This document shows, in pieces, positions 25,612 through 34,982 of a stretch of DNA of 64,000 bases. Position 1 is the first letter of the stretch; each line of letters starts with the position of its first letter. The notes under the pieces were generated by a model. It saw nothing but the letters and a program-made list of their open reading frames with translations, had not been told where the DNA came from and did not search any database. Source of the DNA: CAVYXA01 sp963846775 (GTDB lineage Bacteria > Verrucomicrobiota > Verrucomicrobiia > Chthoniobacterales > UBA10450). Made by a program: the position numbers and the translations under genes. The stretch covers positions 163,393-227,392 of the forward strand of contig CAWJXB010000005.1 of the NCBI GenBank assembly GCA_963846775.1, in the 5' to 3' direction.

Positions 25612-26760
25612 CTAAATTTCGAGCTGCTTCGGAAATCGCGACAGGATTTTGCAGCCGGTTTTCGTAACCACTACGACATCTTCGATCCGGACGCCGCCTA
25701 GCCCGGGATAATACAGGCCGGGTTCCACGGTCACAATTTCTCGCTCTTTCAGGACCACTTTTTGCAGGCGCGGATATTCGTGGATTTCCAAGCCGAGTCC
25801 GTGGCCAGTGCCGTGAAAAAAGCCCACGTTCTTTCCTTTTCGGACTTCCGTCGGATAACCGCGATCGGAAAACATCTTTTGGATCGCCTTGTGAATCTTC
25901 ATTCCATCTGCCCCCGCTTTGATCTCTTTTAATGCGAAGGCTTGTCCGGCTTTGACCGTTTCCCAAAGCCTGCGTTGTGCTTCGCTCGCTCGGCCGCGCA
26001 CGACGGTGCGGGTGAGATCGCCCCAATAGCCCGATTTTGCGTCCCGCGGGAAAACATCGAGGATGATTAACGAGTTCGCGTTAAGCGGGCCGGAGCCGCG
26101 TTCGTGCGGATCGCACGCTTGATCGCCGCCGGCCACGATCGTGCTGGTTGGAATTGCGCCGGCCCGCAGGATCGCGGTATCGATTTCGGCGCGCAAAATT
26201 TCCGAGGTCAGCGTTTTACCCGACCATTTTAGCTTCTTGTCCCGCGTGCGTCCGATGGTCGATCTTCGCAGCACTTCCATGGCGCGTTTCAAGCCCGTCT
26301 CGGTGATGCGCAAGGCATGGCCGATCATTTCAATTTCCTGGTCCGACTTGGCCGCGCGTTCCGGCCAGAAAAAGCCATCTGTTGGGCGCACCTTGATTTT
26401 CGCTTTGGCCAGCGCCTCGGCGTAACCGAGCGGAAAACTCGCGGGCACGACGGCCGATCTGACGCCGCGTTTTCGGAGAAAATGGGCCAGCACTTTCTCG
26501 TATGGCGGCGCGTTTCTGGATTTTCCTTGAACTTCGCGTTCCAGTTTGCTGAACGAAACGAACTCATCGGCTTTGGCTTGTTTGCGGCCGCGCCCGATTT
26601 CCAAATCGCTTAGAACCAATGTGCGTTTGCCTTTTTGCTGAAGAAAGATGAATGGATCAGGCGCCCAAAATTTGGTGGCGTAAAACATGTCGGCGTCCTG
26701 CTCGCTCGCAGCGACGATGAGGCGATTTCGGGTTTCGGGTTTCGGGTTTCGGATTTTCAT
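25612..26760 (-). CDS. M24 family Xaa-Pro aminopeptidase
   Basis: Metallopeptidase of the aminopeptidase P/prolidase group, which releases an N-terminal residue before proline. The 382-residue protein has a creatinase-type N-domain and a pita-bread catalytic domain whose metal ligands are visible: Asp in L-D-V-F-P-R-D, Asp in Y-W-G-D-L-T-R, His in G-T-G-H-G-L-G-L-E-I-H-E, Glu in T-V-E-P-G-L-Y-Y-P and Glu in V-R-I-E-D. The ATG lies 4 bp after the ABC transporter stop, supporting co-transcription. The first residues (K-I-R-N-P-K-P-E-T-R-N) are coded by an intergenic-type TTTCGGG repeat, so a later start is possible. Confidence 0.85.
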   Translation of the reverse strand: MKIRNPKPETRNRLIVAASEQDADMFYATKFWAPDPFIFLQQKGKRTLVLSDLEIGRGRKQAKADEFVSFSKLEREVQGKSRNAPPYEKVLAHFLRKRGVRSAVVPASFPLGYAEALAKAKIKVRPTDGFFWPERAAKSDQEIEMIGHALRITETGLKRAMEVLRRSTIGRTRDKKLKWSGKTLTSEILRAEIDTAILRAGAIPTSTIVAGGDQACDPHERGSGPLNANSLIILDVFPRDAKSGYWGDLTRTVVRGRASEAQRRLWETVKAGQAFALKEIKAGADGMKIHKAIQKMFSDRGYPTEVRKGKNVGFFHGTGHGLGLEIHEYPRLQKVVLKEREIVTVEPGLYYPGLGGVRIEDVVVVTKTGCKILSRFPKQLEI

Positions 26761-26764
26761 TTGA

Positions 26765-29700
26765 TCAAGTCCTTCGCACTTCCAATTGTCGATGCAAAAT
26801 CCAATTGAGCAGGACGAGGAGGCCGAGCGTGGAGACGATCAACACAATTGTGTTGAAGACGAAGACGTCGATCTTAAGGTCGAAGTACCGTTTCGTTGCG
26901 CCGAAAAAGACGTTGGGCTTGTGCCCACGGCGGTAATCGTTTTGCTCCATCTCGGCGTTGGAGAACAGGTCGGCAACTTTCTGGTTCACATAGATTTGCT
27001 CGGCCGTGACTGGACCGGTGGCGTTCTTGAACAACGCGCGGTCGAACGGGCGATTGCCGTCGAGGACCTGATCAACCAGATGAAGGTAATGATTGAGTTC
27101 GCGGGTCGATTTCGCTTCCAAGCCGGACAATACCGCCAGCGTTTCCTTCAAATCGTCGAGCCGTTTCATCGTGGCGGCATCTTGGCGGTGTTCGGCCACG
27201 AGCTGGTCGATCTGGCGCTGGGTGCGGTCCTGCCGGCTCGTTAACGGATTCAGTTTCGCCTGCGCGACGATTAACTCTTCGTACGACCAGCGCATCGCGA
27301 CAAACTGGCAGACGAATGGCACCTCGAGGTTGCTGCTCATCTTCTTGCTCTGTTCCTTGACCGGGTGTTCCGAGAACCAGTGGGTTAGCGCGTAGACAAA
27401 CGACAGATTTCGGTTCATGTCCTCATATTTGATCAACGCGCCGCCCATGATGATCTGCGGAATCAGGACCAGCGGCACGATGTTGGCCGCGGTTTTTGGA
27501 TCAGCCACGAGCGAAGAAATGAGGAGGCCAAGCGCCACCCCGGCCGTCGCGGTCATCAGCATGATGCCGAGATCGATCCAGAACATCCCGCGAATTTGCA
27601 GAAGGTAATTGCCGATCAGGACGAAGAGCACACACTGGAGCAAGGCGAAAACGCCGAGCGTAACCGTTTTGGAAATGACGTAATACGGAAGCCGCACATC
27701 GAGGTTGCGCTCGCGCTGGAGGACGGCGCGGTCGCGGATGATGTCGTCGGCGCTATTCGTCAGGCCAAGGAACATCGCCACGATCAAACTCAGAAATAGA
27801 TACGTCGGGATGTGGTAGGCCGAGGCGAAATCGTAGTGGCCGCTGTCGGAATAACGCAGGAGCGTGGCGATGAGCAGCGCCAGAATCGGCGCGACGCAAA
27901 TGGTGATGACGAGGTTGGCGCGGTTGCGCAGTTTGCTCACAAACGCGCGGCGCAAAAGCGTCCGGAACTGGGTCCATTCATCGTGCCAGCGGATGGGCAA
28001 CCGCTTTCTCTGCGTGGTCGCCGGCGGTAGCGGCGCGGTCGGTTCTTTGCGCAGCGAAACTTGTTTGACATCCTGGATGAGGCGGAACGCTTCGTACTTA
28101 TCGCGCCAGAACTCGGGCGAATACCGCCGCGCCGCGACGAGCTGGCCGCGATTGTTTTCCTCGTAAATGATGTCCCCGCTCAAGTCGCGCAGCGGCGTTT
28201 CCAAAACGTCGAAGATAAACTCGGGCCGCGTCGTGCCGCACGATGGGCACGCGCCCAGTTCTTGTCCGAATTGATGTTGGTGCTCTGCTTCGGCGAAGTA
28301 GCGCAGCATGTCTGTCGGCGTCCCGAAAAAGACGAGCCGCCCGCCTTTGTCGAGCAAGATCGCCTTGTGAAACATCTGGAAAAGTTTCGAGCTCGGCTGA
28401 TGGATGGTGACAATGATGATTTTGTTATGCGCCATGCCGCGGATGATTTCCATCACGTGCTCGGAATCTTTCGAGGAAAGGCCGGAAGTAGGCTCGTCGA
28501 ACAGGTAAACGTCGGACATACCGATCATGTCGAGGCCGATGTTGAGCCGTTTTCGTTCGCCGCCGCTTAAGGTTTTCTTTTCCGGGCTGCCGACAACGGC
28601 ATCGCGCCGCTCGCCGAGGCCGAGCTCGATCAGTTTCGCTTCCAACCGCCGCATCCGGTCGCGCCGGGACAGATGGGGCGCGCGAATGGCCGCAGCGAAC
28701 TGGAGATTCTCACCGATGGTCAGATGCTCGTCGAACGCATCCTGCTGCGGCATGTAACTGAGGTAGCGTTTGAGCATGTCGAGATTTGGATAAAGCGATT
28801 GGCCGTTCAGGATCACATCGCCGTTGCTGGGCTGAAGCTGGCCGGCCAGCACGCGCAACAACGTGCTCTTGCCGCAACCGCTTGCCCCCATCACGCAGAC
28901 CAACTCGCCCCGCGTAATGCTAAATGAGATTCCATCCAGCCCCGTCTCCCCGCTTTTGAAGTGATGGGTCAGCTCATGCACTTCGAGGTTGCGAATGATG
29001 TTCCGCTCCTCCTCGATGATGCGCTCGGAAAAATTGCACCGCAGAAACTGGCCAATGTCGATTCTGATCGTGTCGCCGTCCCGGAGCGGTGCGCTCGTGC
29101 GCACGGTCGTGTCGCCGACCATGATCGGGCGGTCTGCTTCGAGCACATGCAATTCGCCGACCCGCTTGTCGTAATCGCAGAAAATTTTCAGCAGCACATC
29201 GCCGCTCGTGCCGGGTGAAAGCAAAATATCGTCGGCCTCGAGCAAGCTCGGATTGTTCGACACCAGATATTCCGACTTCGAGGCTTTGAGTTGGAACCGT
29301 CCGCCAAGGGCCCGCGCCCGCCGGCGCAGGTCCACCAAGTCCATCTCACTGTCGTTGTGGAAAACAATCCTGTCATCGAGCGTCGCTTCGACCTCGGTGC
29401 CGGCTCCCAGTTTCACCCCATTGAGCACAGCATCGACATCGCGCAATGCTTTTACATTGACCTTCAGCCCGAAGGAAATCTTCAGGGCGCTGTCACGTGT
29501 GCGCCCACGTTCCAGCTCCACCTGATCGACGTCTTTGTTCACGCGCACGAAAATCTGCGGCACGGAAACGTTTTTCTTGGCATTGAAATACTGGGCCAGC
29601 TCCTGATAGCTAAGCACCTGATCGCCCACCAGAATACGTTGCCCCGGATAAATCCGGCAAAAACCGCCGCGTTGGAGCGGCCGGCCACGGACAGAGACGT

Positions 29701-30376
29701 TCTGCCCGCTGTAGTTTTTCAGCAGGATGAGATCGTGATAGCGAAAGGCCAGGAGCCGATCGTTTTCGGCCAGGCTTTTCAGCATTACGTCGGCCTGTCC
29801 GTTAGGCCCAAACGAGAGCGATTCCAGCGGCGACGCGCCGCGCTGGTAAATGGAAGGATCGGAATCCTCCGAGGCATTTAATTGATAAACGATGTCGATG
29901 GCCTGCGCGGCCATGCCGAGCTGCGACATGAACGAATAAAACTGGACGACCTGCTCCTGCTTTAGCCCGGCTTGCGAGATCAGATCGTAAAGCTGAACGC
30001 CCAGCATGATCTTGCGCTCCGTGCTCAGCTGCGAGCTGAGCTTTTGCGCCATGGCCGAAAGATCTTGCTGCTCGTAAAGCGCCTGGCGAAATAATTGTCG
30101 AAGCTCGGAGTAAACGGCCTCGGGATAATCGTAACGAAGGAAACCGAGGCTGGAGTCGATTTCTTCCTCGAGCAAAACGCCGTCGGCTTTGGAGAAACTC
30201 GCCAGCACCTGGATCAGCAACGGCAACAGGTTCGGCCCTTCCGAAACGCTGCGCGGCTTGCGCAAGGCACGGCGCATCCAGCGCCGGCCCGTGCGCCGCA
30301 CCCGATAGGCGAGGGGCGTGACACGTTGGACGGCGCGGTCGATCTTGTCCGTGACGGTTGTGACCAGTTCTGACAT
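26765..30376 (-). CDS. TerB-like / FHA-like / ABCG-type transporter fusion
   Basis: A 1203-residue fusion. Residues 45-160 resemble a TerB domain (L-I-Q-V-L-A-S-F-S-K-A-D-G). Residues about 200-460 hold FHA-like beta segments (L-V-S-N-N-P-S-L, V-G-D-T-T-V-R). Then an ABC ATPase: Walker A G-A-S-G-C-G-K-S-T, signature L-S-G-G-E-R-K-R, Walker B Y-L-F-D-E-P-T-S-G-L-S, H-loop T-I-H-Q-P-S-S. A C-P-S-C-G pair follows, then an ABC-2 permease with six hydrophobic segments and a long extracytoplasmic/helical insert (about 1030-1140). ATPase-before-permease is the eukaryotic ABCG half-transporter order. The substrate is unknown. First gene of a pair with the M24 peptidase. Confidence 0.85.
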   Translation of the reverse strand: MSELVTTVTDKIDRAVQRVTPLAYRVRRTGRRWMRRALRKPRSVSEGPNLLPLLIQVLASFSKADGVLLEEEIDSSLGFLRYDYPEAVYSELRQLFRQALYEQQDLSAMAQKLSSQLSTERKIMLGVQLYDLISQAGLKQEQVVQFYSFMSQLGMAAQAIDIVYQLNASEDSDPSIYQRGASPLESLSFGPNGQADVMLKSLAENDRLLAFRYHDLILLKNYSGQNVSVRGRPLQRGGFCRIYPGQRILVGDQVLSYQELAQYFNAKKNVSVPQIFVRVNKDVDQVELERGRTRDSALKISFGLKVNVKALRDVDAVLNGVKLGAGTEVEATLDDRIVFHNDSEMDLVDLRRRARALGGRFQLKASKSEYLVSNNPSLLEADDILLSPGTSGDVLLKIFCDYDKRVGELHVLEADRPIMVGDTTVRTSAPLRDGDTIRIDIGQFLRCNFSERIIEEERNIIRNLEVHELTHHFKSGETGLDGISFSITRGELVCVMGASGCGKSTLLRVLAGQLQPSNGDVILNGQSLYPNLDMLKRYLSYMPQQDAFDEHLTIGENLQFAAAIRAPHLSRRDRMRRLEAKLIELGLGERRDAVVGSPEKKTLSGGERKRLNIGLDMIGMSDVYLFDEPTSGLSSKDSEHVMEIIRGMAHNKIIIVTIHQPSSKLFQMFHKAILLDKGGRLVFFGTPTDMLRYFAEAEHQHQFGQELGACPSCGTTRPEFIFDVLETPLRDLSGDIIYEENNRGQLVAARRYSPEFWRDKYEAFRLIQDVKQVSLRKEPTAPLPPATTQRKRLPIRWHDEWTQFRTLLRRAFVSKLRNRANLVITICVAPILALLIATLLRYSDSGHYDFASAYHIPTYLFLSLIVAMFLGLTNSADDIIRDRAVLQRERNLDVRLPYYVISKTVTLGVFALLQCVLFVLIGNYLLQIRGMFWIDLGIMLMTATAGVALGLLISSLVADPKTAANIVPLVLIPQIIMGGALIKYEDMNRNLSFVYALTHWFSEHPVKEQSKKMSSNLEVPFVCQFVAMRWSYEELIVAQAKLNPLTSRQDRTQRQIDQLVAEHRQDAATMKRLDDLKETLAVLSGLEAKSTRELNHYLHLVDQVLDGNRPFDRALFKNATGPVTAEQIYVNQKVADLFSNAEMEQNDYRRGHKPNVFFGATKRYFDLKIDVFVFNTIVLIVSTLGLLVLLNWILHRQLEVRRT

Positions 30377-30770
30377 CGAGGGATTTGAGCTTAAATTTTA
30401 CCGTAACCGGCCGACAAAGCAATGAAGCGACGTTACCGGGTCAGTGACAAATGATCAGGTGATGGAATTCCGAAATTCGAACACCGCCGCCTTGGCGATG
30501 CTACGGCGTGCCAGGGAAATCCGAAACAAATTCGAAGCTCGAATGTTCAAAATTCGGCAATCATTCCGAGCGAAGTCGAGAAATCCCGTTGCGCCACCTT
30601 ACAGGCTATTCCACGGGGTCTTTCGACTTCGCCAAGGATGACGGCGGGCGATTCACAGTCACCACTAATCACCGAGGCACAACGGGCCCGCGGCCCGACT
30701 CCTGCTTTTTGCAATGCCGACTCCATCGTGGTAGGTTTTTTGCACAAGCGGATGGCCTCCGCGTTCTTCT
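30377..30770. other. Intergenic region between divergent ABC transporter and ftsH
   Basis: 394 bp without a supportable gene. It contains the dispersed repeat mentioned at 10.6 kb (about 30471-30556, opposite orientation) and a CATTCCGAGCGAAGTCGAGA-type sequence near 30563 that recurs in many bacterial genomes as non-coding filler. Promoters for both divergent genes must lie here, but no confident -35/-10 pair could be picked by eye. Confidence 0.6.
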
Positions 30771-32801
30771 ATGCCTCAGAATGATCGCAATTCGCAGCGC
30801 GAGAACAAATCGCGTGGAAACGAGCCGAACGTCAATTGGCGTGGGGTGATCCTGATCGCGATCGCGATTGGTTTCCTTACCATGGCCATGTTCGTCTGGC
30901 GCCAGGGAATGCAACCGGTCGAGGATGTCCCTTACAACCGTTTCCTGGAGCTGGTGGATAACAAGCAGATCGACAAGACTTCGCCGCTCACCCTGGTCGT
31001 CGAAGAAGGCCGGCCGACGCAGACGTTACGCGGTATTTATCTTCGACAGAGCGGCGGCTCAGCTGCGGCCGAGAAAATTCCGTTCCGCACGACGATTTAT
31101 CTGACTTTCACCAACAACCTTCAGGAAAAACTGGCCACCGCCGGGCTTCAACCGGCGATCAAGACCGAATCGAACGTCGTAGCGCAGACTGTGATTGGGT
31201 TCCTGCCGATCGCGCTCTTCCTGCTCGTTCTCTATTTCCTGTTCCGCCAGCAAATCAGGATGGCCGGCAAAGGCGCGCTCAATTTCGGCAAATCCAAAGC
31301 GCGGATGCTCGCTCGCGATAAAAACAAGATCACCTTTCGCGATGTCGCCGGCGTCGAAGAAGCAAAGGACGAAGTCCAGGAGCTGGTCGAGTTTCTGCGC
31401 GACCCGAAGAAGTTTCAGAAACTCGGCGGAAGAATTCCGAAGGGCGTTTTGTTAGTCGGCCCGCCGGGCACGGGTAAGACATTGCTCGCGCGCGCCATCG
31501 CGGGCGAGGCCGATGTCCCGTTCTTTTCGATCAGCGGCTCGGATTTCGTGGAAATGTTTGTCGGGGTCGGCGCGAGCCGGGTGCGCGACATGTTCGAACA
31601 AGGCAAGAAATCTGCGCCGTGCATTATTTTCATCGACGAAATCGATGCCGTCGGGCGTCATCGCGGCCACGGCGTCGGCGGCGGCCACGATGAGCGAGAG
31701 CAAACGCTCAATGCATTGCTCGTCGAGATGGACGGATTCGACACGCAGGAAGGCGTCATCATCATCGCGGCCACCAACCGCCCGGACGTTCTCGATCCCG
31801 CGTTGCTGCGTCCCGGCCGTTTCGATCGACAGATCACCGTCAATCTACCCGACGTGAAAGGCCGGGAAGAAATTTTGCGTGTCCACGCCAAGAAAGTGAA
31901 ACTGGCCGAGGGTGTCGATCTTGCCGTGGTCGCGCGCGGCACGCCCGGTTATTCCGGGGCCGAGTTGGCGAATGTCATCAACGAAGCTGCTCTGCTCGCC
32001 GCCCGCCGCGGTTTGAAGGGGATCACCCTGGCCGAGCTGGAAGAAGCGCGGGACAAAGTTCGCTGGGGCAAAGAGCGCAGGAGTCTCGCCCTGAGCGAAA
32101 AAGAGAAGCAAAACACGGCCTACCACGAAGCGGGTCATGCCTTATTGCTCGAGTTGTTGCCGCACACGGAGCCGCTCCACAAGGTCACGATCATTCCGCG
32201 CGGTCCATCGTTAGGATCGACCATGTGGCTGCCGGAAGAAGACAAATACACCAACCGCAAGAACGAATTGCTCGCCAGTCTCGCCGTCAGCATGGGCGGT
32301 CGCGTGGCTGAGGAAATTATTTTCGGAGATGTGACCAACGGCGCCCGCGGCGACATCAAAGGCGCTACCGCCATCGCCCGACGCATGGTCTGCGAGTGGG
32401 GGATGAGCGAGCGCATGGGCATGGTCGAATACGGCGAGCACGAAGATTACGTCTTCCTCGGACGTGACATTTCCCGGGCGCGCGACTACAGCGAAGCCAC
32501 GGCCGAACAGATCGACCAGGAAGTGCGCAAACTGCTCGACGACGCCTATCAAACGGCCAAGCGCACGCTGCTTGACCATCGGAATATACTCGACGCCATT
32601 GCCAAAGCGCTGCTTGAGTACGAAACACTCGACGGCGCGCAGATCAAAGAAATCATTCAATACGGGCGGCTGATCAATCCGCCCGGCCCGCCGCCGCCAC
32701 CGGCTGGAGCCAAGATGCAGCCCGAAAAACCGCCCAAACAGGTTATTGCTCCCGATGTCGGCCCGCCTCTTCCCGGCGCCCTCGGCGGCGCCCCAGCGTA
32801 A
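30771..32801 (+). CDS. ftsH: ATP-dependent zinc metalloprotease FtsH
   Basis: Membrane-anchored AAA+ protease that degrades misfolded membrane proteins and regulators. The 676-residue protein has two N-terminal membrane segments flanking a periplasmic domain, then Walker A G-P-P-G-T-G-K-T, Walker B I-I-F-I-D-E-I-D, the pore segment I-S-G-S-D-F-V-E-M-F-V-G-V-G, the second region of homology A-T-N-R-P-D-V-L-D-P-A-L-L-R-P-G-R-F, and the zinc site H-E-A-G-H. The C-terminal 40 residues are Pro-rich. The integron-type cassette array begins about 100 bp after its stop. Confidence 0.96.
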   Translation: MPQNDRNSQRENKSRGNEPNVNWRGVILIAIAIGFLTMAMFVWRQGMQPVEDVPYNRFLELVDNKQIDKTSPLTLVVEEGRPTQTLRGIYLRQSGGSAAAEKIPFRTTIYLTFTNNLQEKLATAGLQPAIKTESNVVAQTVIGFLPIALFLLVLYFLFRQQIRMAGKGALNFGKSKARMLARDKNKITFRDVAGVEEAKDEVQELVEFLRDPKKFQKLGGRIPKGVLLVGPPGTGKTLLARAIAGEADVPFFSISGSDFVEMFVGVGASRVRDMFEQGKKSAPCIIFIDEIDAVGRHRGHGVGGGHDEREQTLNALLVEMDGFDTQEGVIIIAATNRPDVLDPALLRPGRFDRQITVNLPDVKGREEILRVHAKKVKLAEGVDLAVVARGTPGYSGAELANVINEAALLAARRGLKGITLAELEEARDKVRWGKERRSLALSEKEKQNTAYHEAGHALLLELLPHTEPLHKVTIIPRGPSLGSTMWLPEEDKYTNRKNELLASLAVSMGGRVAEEIIFGDVTNGARGDIKGATAIARRMVCEWGMSERMGMVEYGEHEDYVFLGRDISRARDYSEATAEQIDQEVRKLLDDAYQTAKRTLLDHRNILDAIAKALLEYETLDGAQIKEIIQYGRLINPPGPPPPPAGAKMQPEKPPKQVIAPDVGPPLPGALGGAPA

Positions 32802-32897
32802 GTCGTCTGACTTCTGACCTCTCTTCCATCGTCGTTGATTGGATTGGTTGGTCGATGGGGCATTGGTATCGAGCTTTCTCTGTATGCTACCCCAACC

Positions 32898-33017
32898 ACC
32901 TAACCAGTCAGTTGAGCTGCCACCCGCCGTCCGCTCACGCTTTCATATGACTAGAACATCTTCACTTCGAGCATCGCTCGCTCTCGGTGGCGGTAGCTCA
33001 CTTCTTTCTCGTTAGGC
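32898..33017 (+). other. attC recombination site 1 (integron cassette array)
   Basis: Outer core boxes ACCTAAC (R'') and GTTAGGC (R') bound a 120-bp imperfect palindrome. Left arm TTGAGCTGCCACC pairs with the complement of right arm GGTGGCGGTAGCTCA, with the unpaired bases typical of attC bottom-strand folding. It lies about 100 bp after ftsH and immediately precedes the hydrolase cassette; its own cassette gene is missing. Confidence 0.85.
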
Positions 33018-33024
33018 CCGTCGC

Positions 33025-34038
33025 ATGAAGCGTCTTCTCGTCACCATCCTTATTGTTGTTGCAGTTCTTGTAGCGGCCCTTGGACTCGCGATCGCACTTG
33101 GCGGACCAAGCAAGGCGCCGCCGCCAATGTCGAGCATTAACGATCCTTTCAAGAACGTGGATTTCTCCGATCTACCGGAAGCGAGGTACGTTACCGCTCG
33201 CGATGGCACTAAGCTCGCCTTTCGGGCCTACCCGGCAATCGGCGATGCGATCAAGGGCAGTGTCGTGCTGGTGCACGGCTCCTCCGCCAGTAGCAGCAGC
33301 ATGCACCTGATGGCCAAGGGATTTGCCGCCGCTGGCTATGCAGCTTACACGCTGGACATCCGCGGACACGGCAAATCAGGCACCAAAGGCCACATCGCCT
33401 ATATCGGACAGTTGGAGGACGACCTCGAAGACTTTATCCATTCGACCAAATTGGCTCAGCCCTCCACGCTCGCCGGATTCTCTTCCGGCGGAGGATTTGT
33501 GCTTCGCTTTGCGGGCAGTCCACGTCAGGGACTATTCTCCAACTATCTTCTTCTTTCTCCTTGGATCAGTCAGGACGCAGCAACGTTGCGTCCGGGTAAC
33601 GGCGGCTGGGCTACCGTGGGGGTCCCGCGCATCATCGCGATCGCCGTGCTCAACGGGTTTGGAATGCACGCGTTTGACGACCTGCCGGTGGTCAGATTCG
33701 CGGTCGACGAGAGGGACCAAGGCTTGCTCACCCCGCAATATTCATTCGCCCTCGCACAGAACTTCAGGCCTGAGCGCGATTACCAGGCAAACATTCGCGC
33801 GATTAGGCAAACTTTTCGGGTGCTTGTCGGTCAAAACGATGACGTGTCGTACGCCGATCGGTTTGCAACCGTTTTCAAGACAGCTGGCAAAGATGTTCCT
33901 GTTACAGTTCTCCCGGGGATCGACCACATCTCACTCACACTTGATCCAGTCGCCGTCCAAGCGGCAATCGCGGCGGTCGGAAGCATGGATCAGGAAGGGC
34001 CTAACCCGGCGATCGAGCCAACCGCGAACCCTCCCTAG
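33025..34038 (+). CDS. Cassette gene: exported alpha/beta hydrolase
   Basis: A 337-residue protein with an N-terminal membrane anchor or signal (I-L-I-V-V-A-V-L-V-A-A-L-G-L-A-I-A-L). The hydrolase fold shows V-L-V-H-G-S-S-A-S oxyanion region, the nucleophile elbow G-F-S-S-G-G-G, an Asp in L-V-G-Q-N-D-D near 280 and a His in G-I-D-H-I-S near 312. Resembles lysophospholipase/monoacylglycerol-lipase type enzymes. The ATG is 7 bp after attC1, and the last 13 codons run into attC2, giving the tail N-P-A-I-E-P-T-A-N-P-P, a known signature of cassette genes reading into attC. Confidence 0.8.
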   Translation: MKRLLVTILIVVAVLVAALGLAIALGGPSKAPPPMSSINDPFKNVDFSDLPEARYVTARDGTKLAFRAYPAIGDAIKGSVVLVHGSSASSSSMHLMAKGFAAAGYAAYTLDIRGHGKSGTKGHIAYIGQLEDDLEDFIHSTKLAQPSTLAGFSSGGGFVLRFAGSPRQGLFSNYLLLSPWISQDAATLRPGNGGWATVGVPRIIAIAVLNGFGMHAFDDLPVVRFAVDERDQGLLTPQYSFALAQNFRPERDYQANIRAIRQTFRVLVGQNDDVSYADRFATVFKTAGKDVPVTVLPGIDHISLTLDPVAVQAAIAAVGSMDQEGPNPAIEPTANPP

Positions 34039-34106
34039 GCCCAGATTTCCATGCTCATGAAAGCCAGTCGAAATTCGCGCGGTGGCTCATCTTGTTTTCG
34101 TTAGAT
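33999..34106 (+). other. attC recombination site 2
   Basis: GCCTAAC (R'') to GTTAGAT (R'), 108 bp. Left arm GATCGAGCCAACCGCG and the complement of the right arm, AGATGAGCCACCGCG, match with extra-helical bases, as expected for attC. It overlaps the 3' end of the hydrolase gene and the first two bases of the next start codon. Confidence 0.88.
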
Positions 34107-34962
34107 GAATGTCACGCTCCGACCTGGTACCGCAGCAGATGCCGAGCGCTGTGGTGAGATCTGTTACAACGCCTTTAAGGCAGTCGCCGAGCAGCACAAT
34201 TTCCCGCCAGATTTTCCGTCACTGGAAGTCGCGCGTGGGCTGCTGGCTCGCTTGCTTGCCAACCCTGGCTTCTATTCGGTAGTTGGCGAATTCGACGGCA
34301 TGATCGTCGGCAGTAACTTCGTCGACGAGCGTTCGACCATGGCTGGCCTCGGGCCAATCACGGTTGATCCCGCGGTGCAGAATCGTGCGGTCGGGCGTCA
34401 GCTTATGCAAAATGCGCTCGATCGAGTAAAGCAGCGGGGCTTCCCGGGAGTACGGTTGCTTCAGGCTGCGTATCACAGCCGCTCGCTCGCGCTCTACGCA
34501 AGATTGGGATTCGTGGCCCGAGAGCCACTCTCGACCATGCAAGGGCCTCCACTTGGCGTGCACATTCCAGGTTACAGGACGCGGCCCGCCACTGAGCTTG
34601 ATCTGGGCACGTGTAACGAGATCTGTGCGAAAGTGCACGGCCATGATCGCGCGGGCGAATTACGCGATGCGATCAAAGAGACAACCGCAACCGTTGTCGA
34701 ACACGCGGGACGTATCGTCGGGTATTCGAGCTCGATCGCATTCTTCGGCCACGCTGTGGCGGAAACAAACCAAGGGCTGAAGGCTCTCATCGGCGCAGCG
34801 CCTGCTTTCGGGGGACCGGGCTTCCTCGTGCCGACGCGCAATGCGGAGCTTTTTCTTTGGTGTCTGGAGCGTGGCCTGCGAGTGGTGCAGCCAATGACGC
34901 TCATGAGCATTGGTTTCTACAATGAACCCGCCGGAGCGTTTCTCCCTTCGGTACTCTACTGA
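34105..34962 (+). CDS. Cassette gene: double GNAT-type acetyltransferase
   Basis: A 285-residue protein. The N-terminal half is a GNAT acetyltransferase with the acetyl-CoA motif V-D-P-A-V-Q-N-R-A-V-G-R-Q-L-M and the later L-A-L-Y-A-R-L-G-F-V. The second half (about 160-285) keeps a degenerate GNAT pattern (Y-R-T-R-P-A-T-E-L-D ... V-V-E-H-A-G-R-I-V-G-Y-S). Many integron cassettes carry acetyltransferases, some for antibiotics; the substrate here is unknown. The ATG begins inside the R' box of attC2, so there is no leader or ribosome-binding site of its own. Confidence 0.8.
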   Translation: MNVTLRPGTAADAERCGEICYNAFKAVAEQHNFPPDFPSLEVARGLLARLLANPGFYSVVGEFDGMIVGSNFVDERSTMAGLGPITVDPAVQNRAVGRQLMQNALDRVKQRGFPGVRLLQAAYHSRSLALYARLGFVAREPLSTMQGPPLGVHIPGYRTRPATELDLGTCNEICAKVHGHDRAGELRDAIKETTATVVEHAGRIVGYSSSIAFFGHAVAETNQGLKALIGAAPAFGGPGFLVPTRNAELFLWCLERGLRVVQPMTLMSIGFYNEPAGAFLPSVLY

Positions 34963-34982
34963 TGACTTATGGAGCGTCGGCA

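Noticed and set aside
32802..32897. Possible attI site between ftsH and attC1
   Set aside because: No integrase gene and no recognisable integrase-binding repeats; only short GATTGG words are seen.
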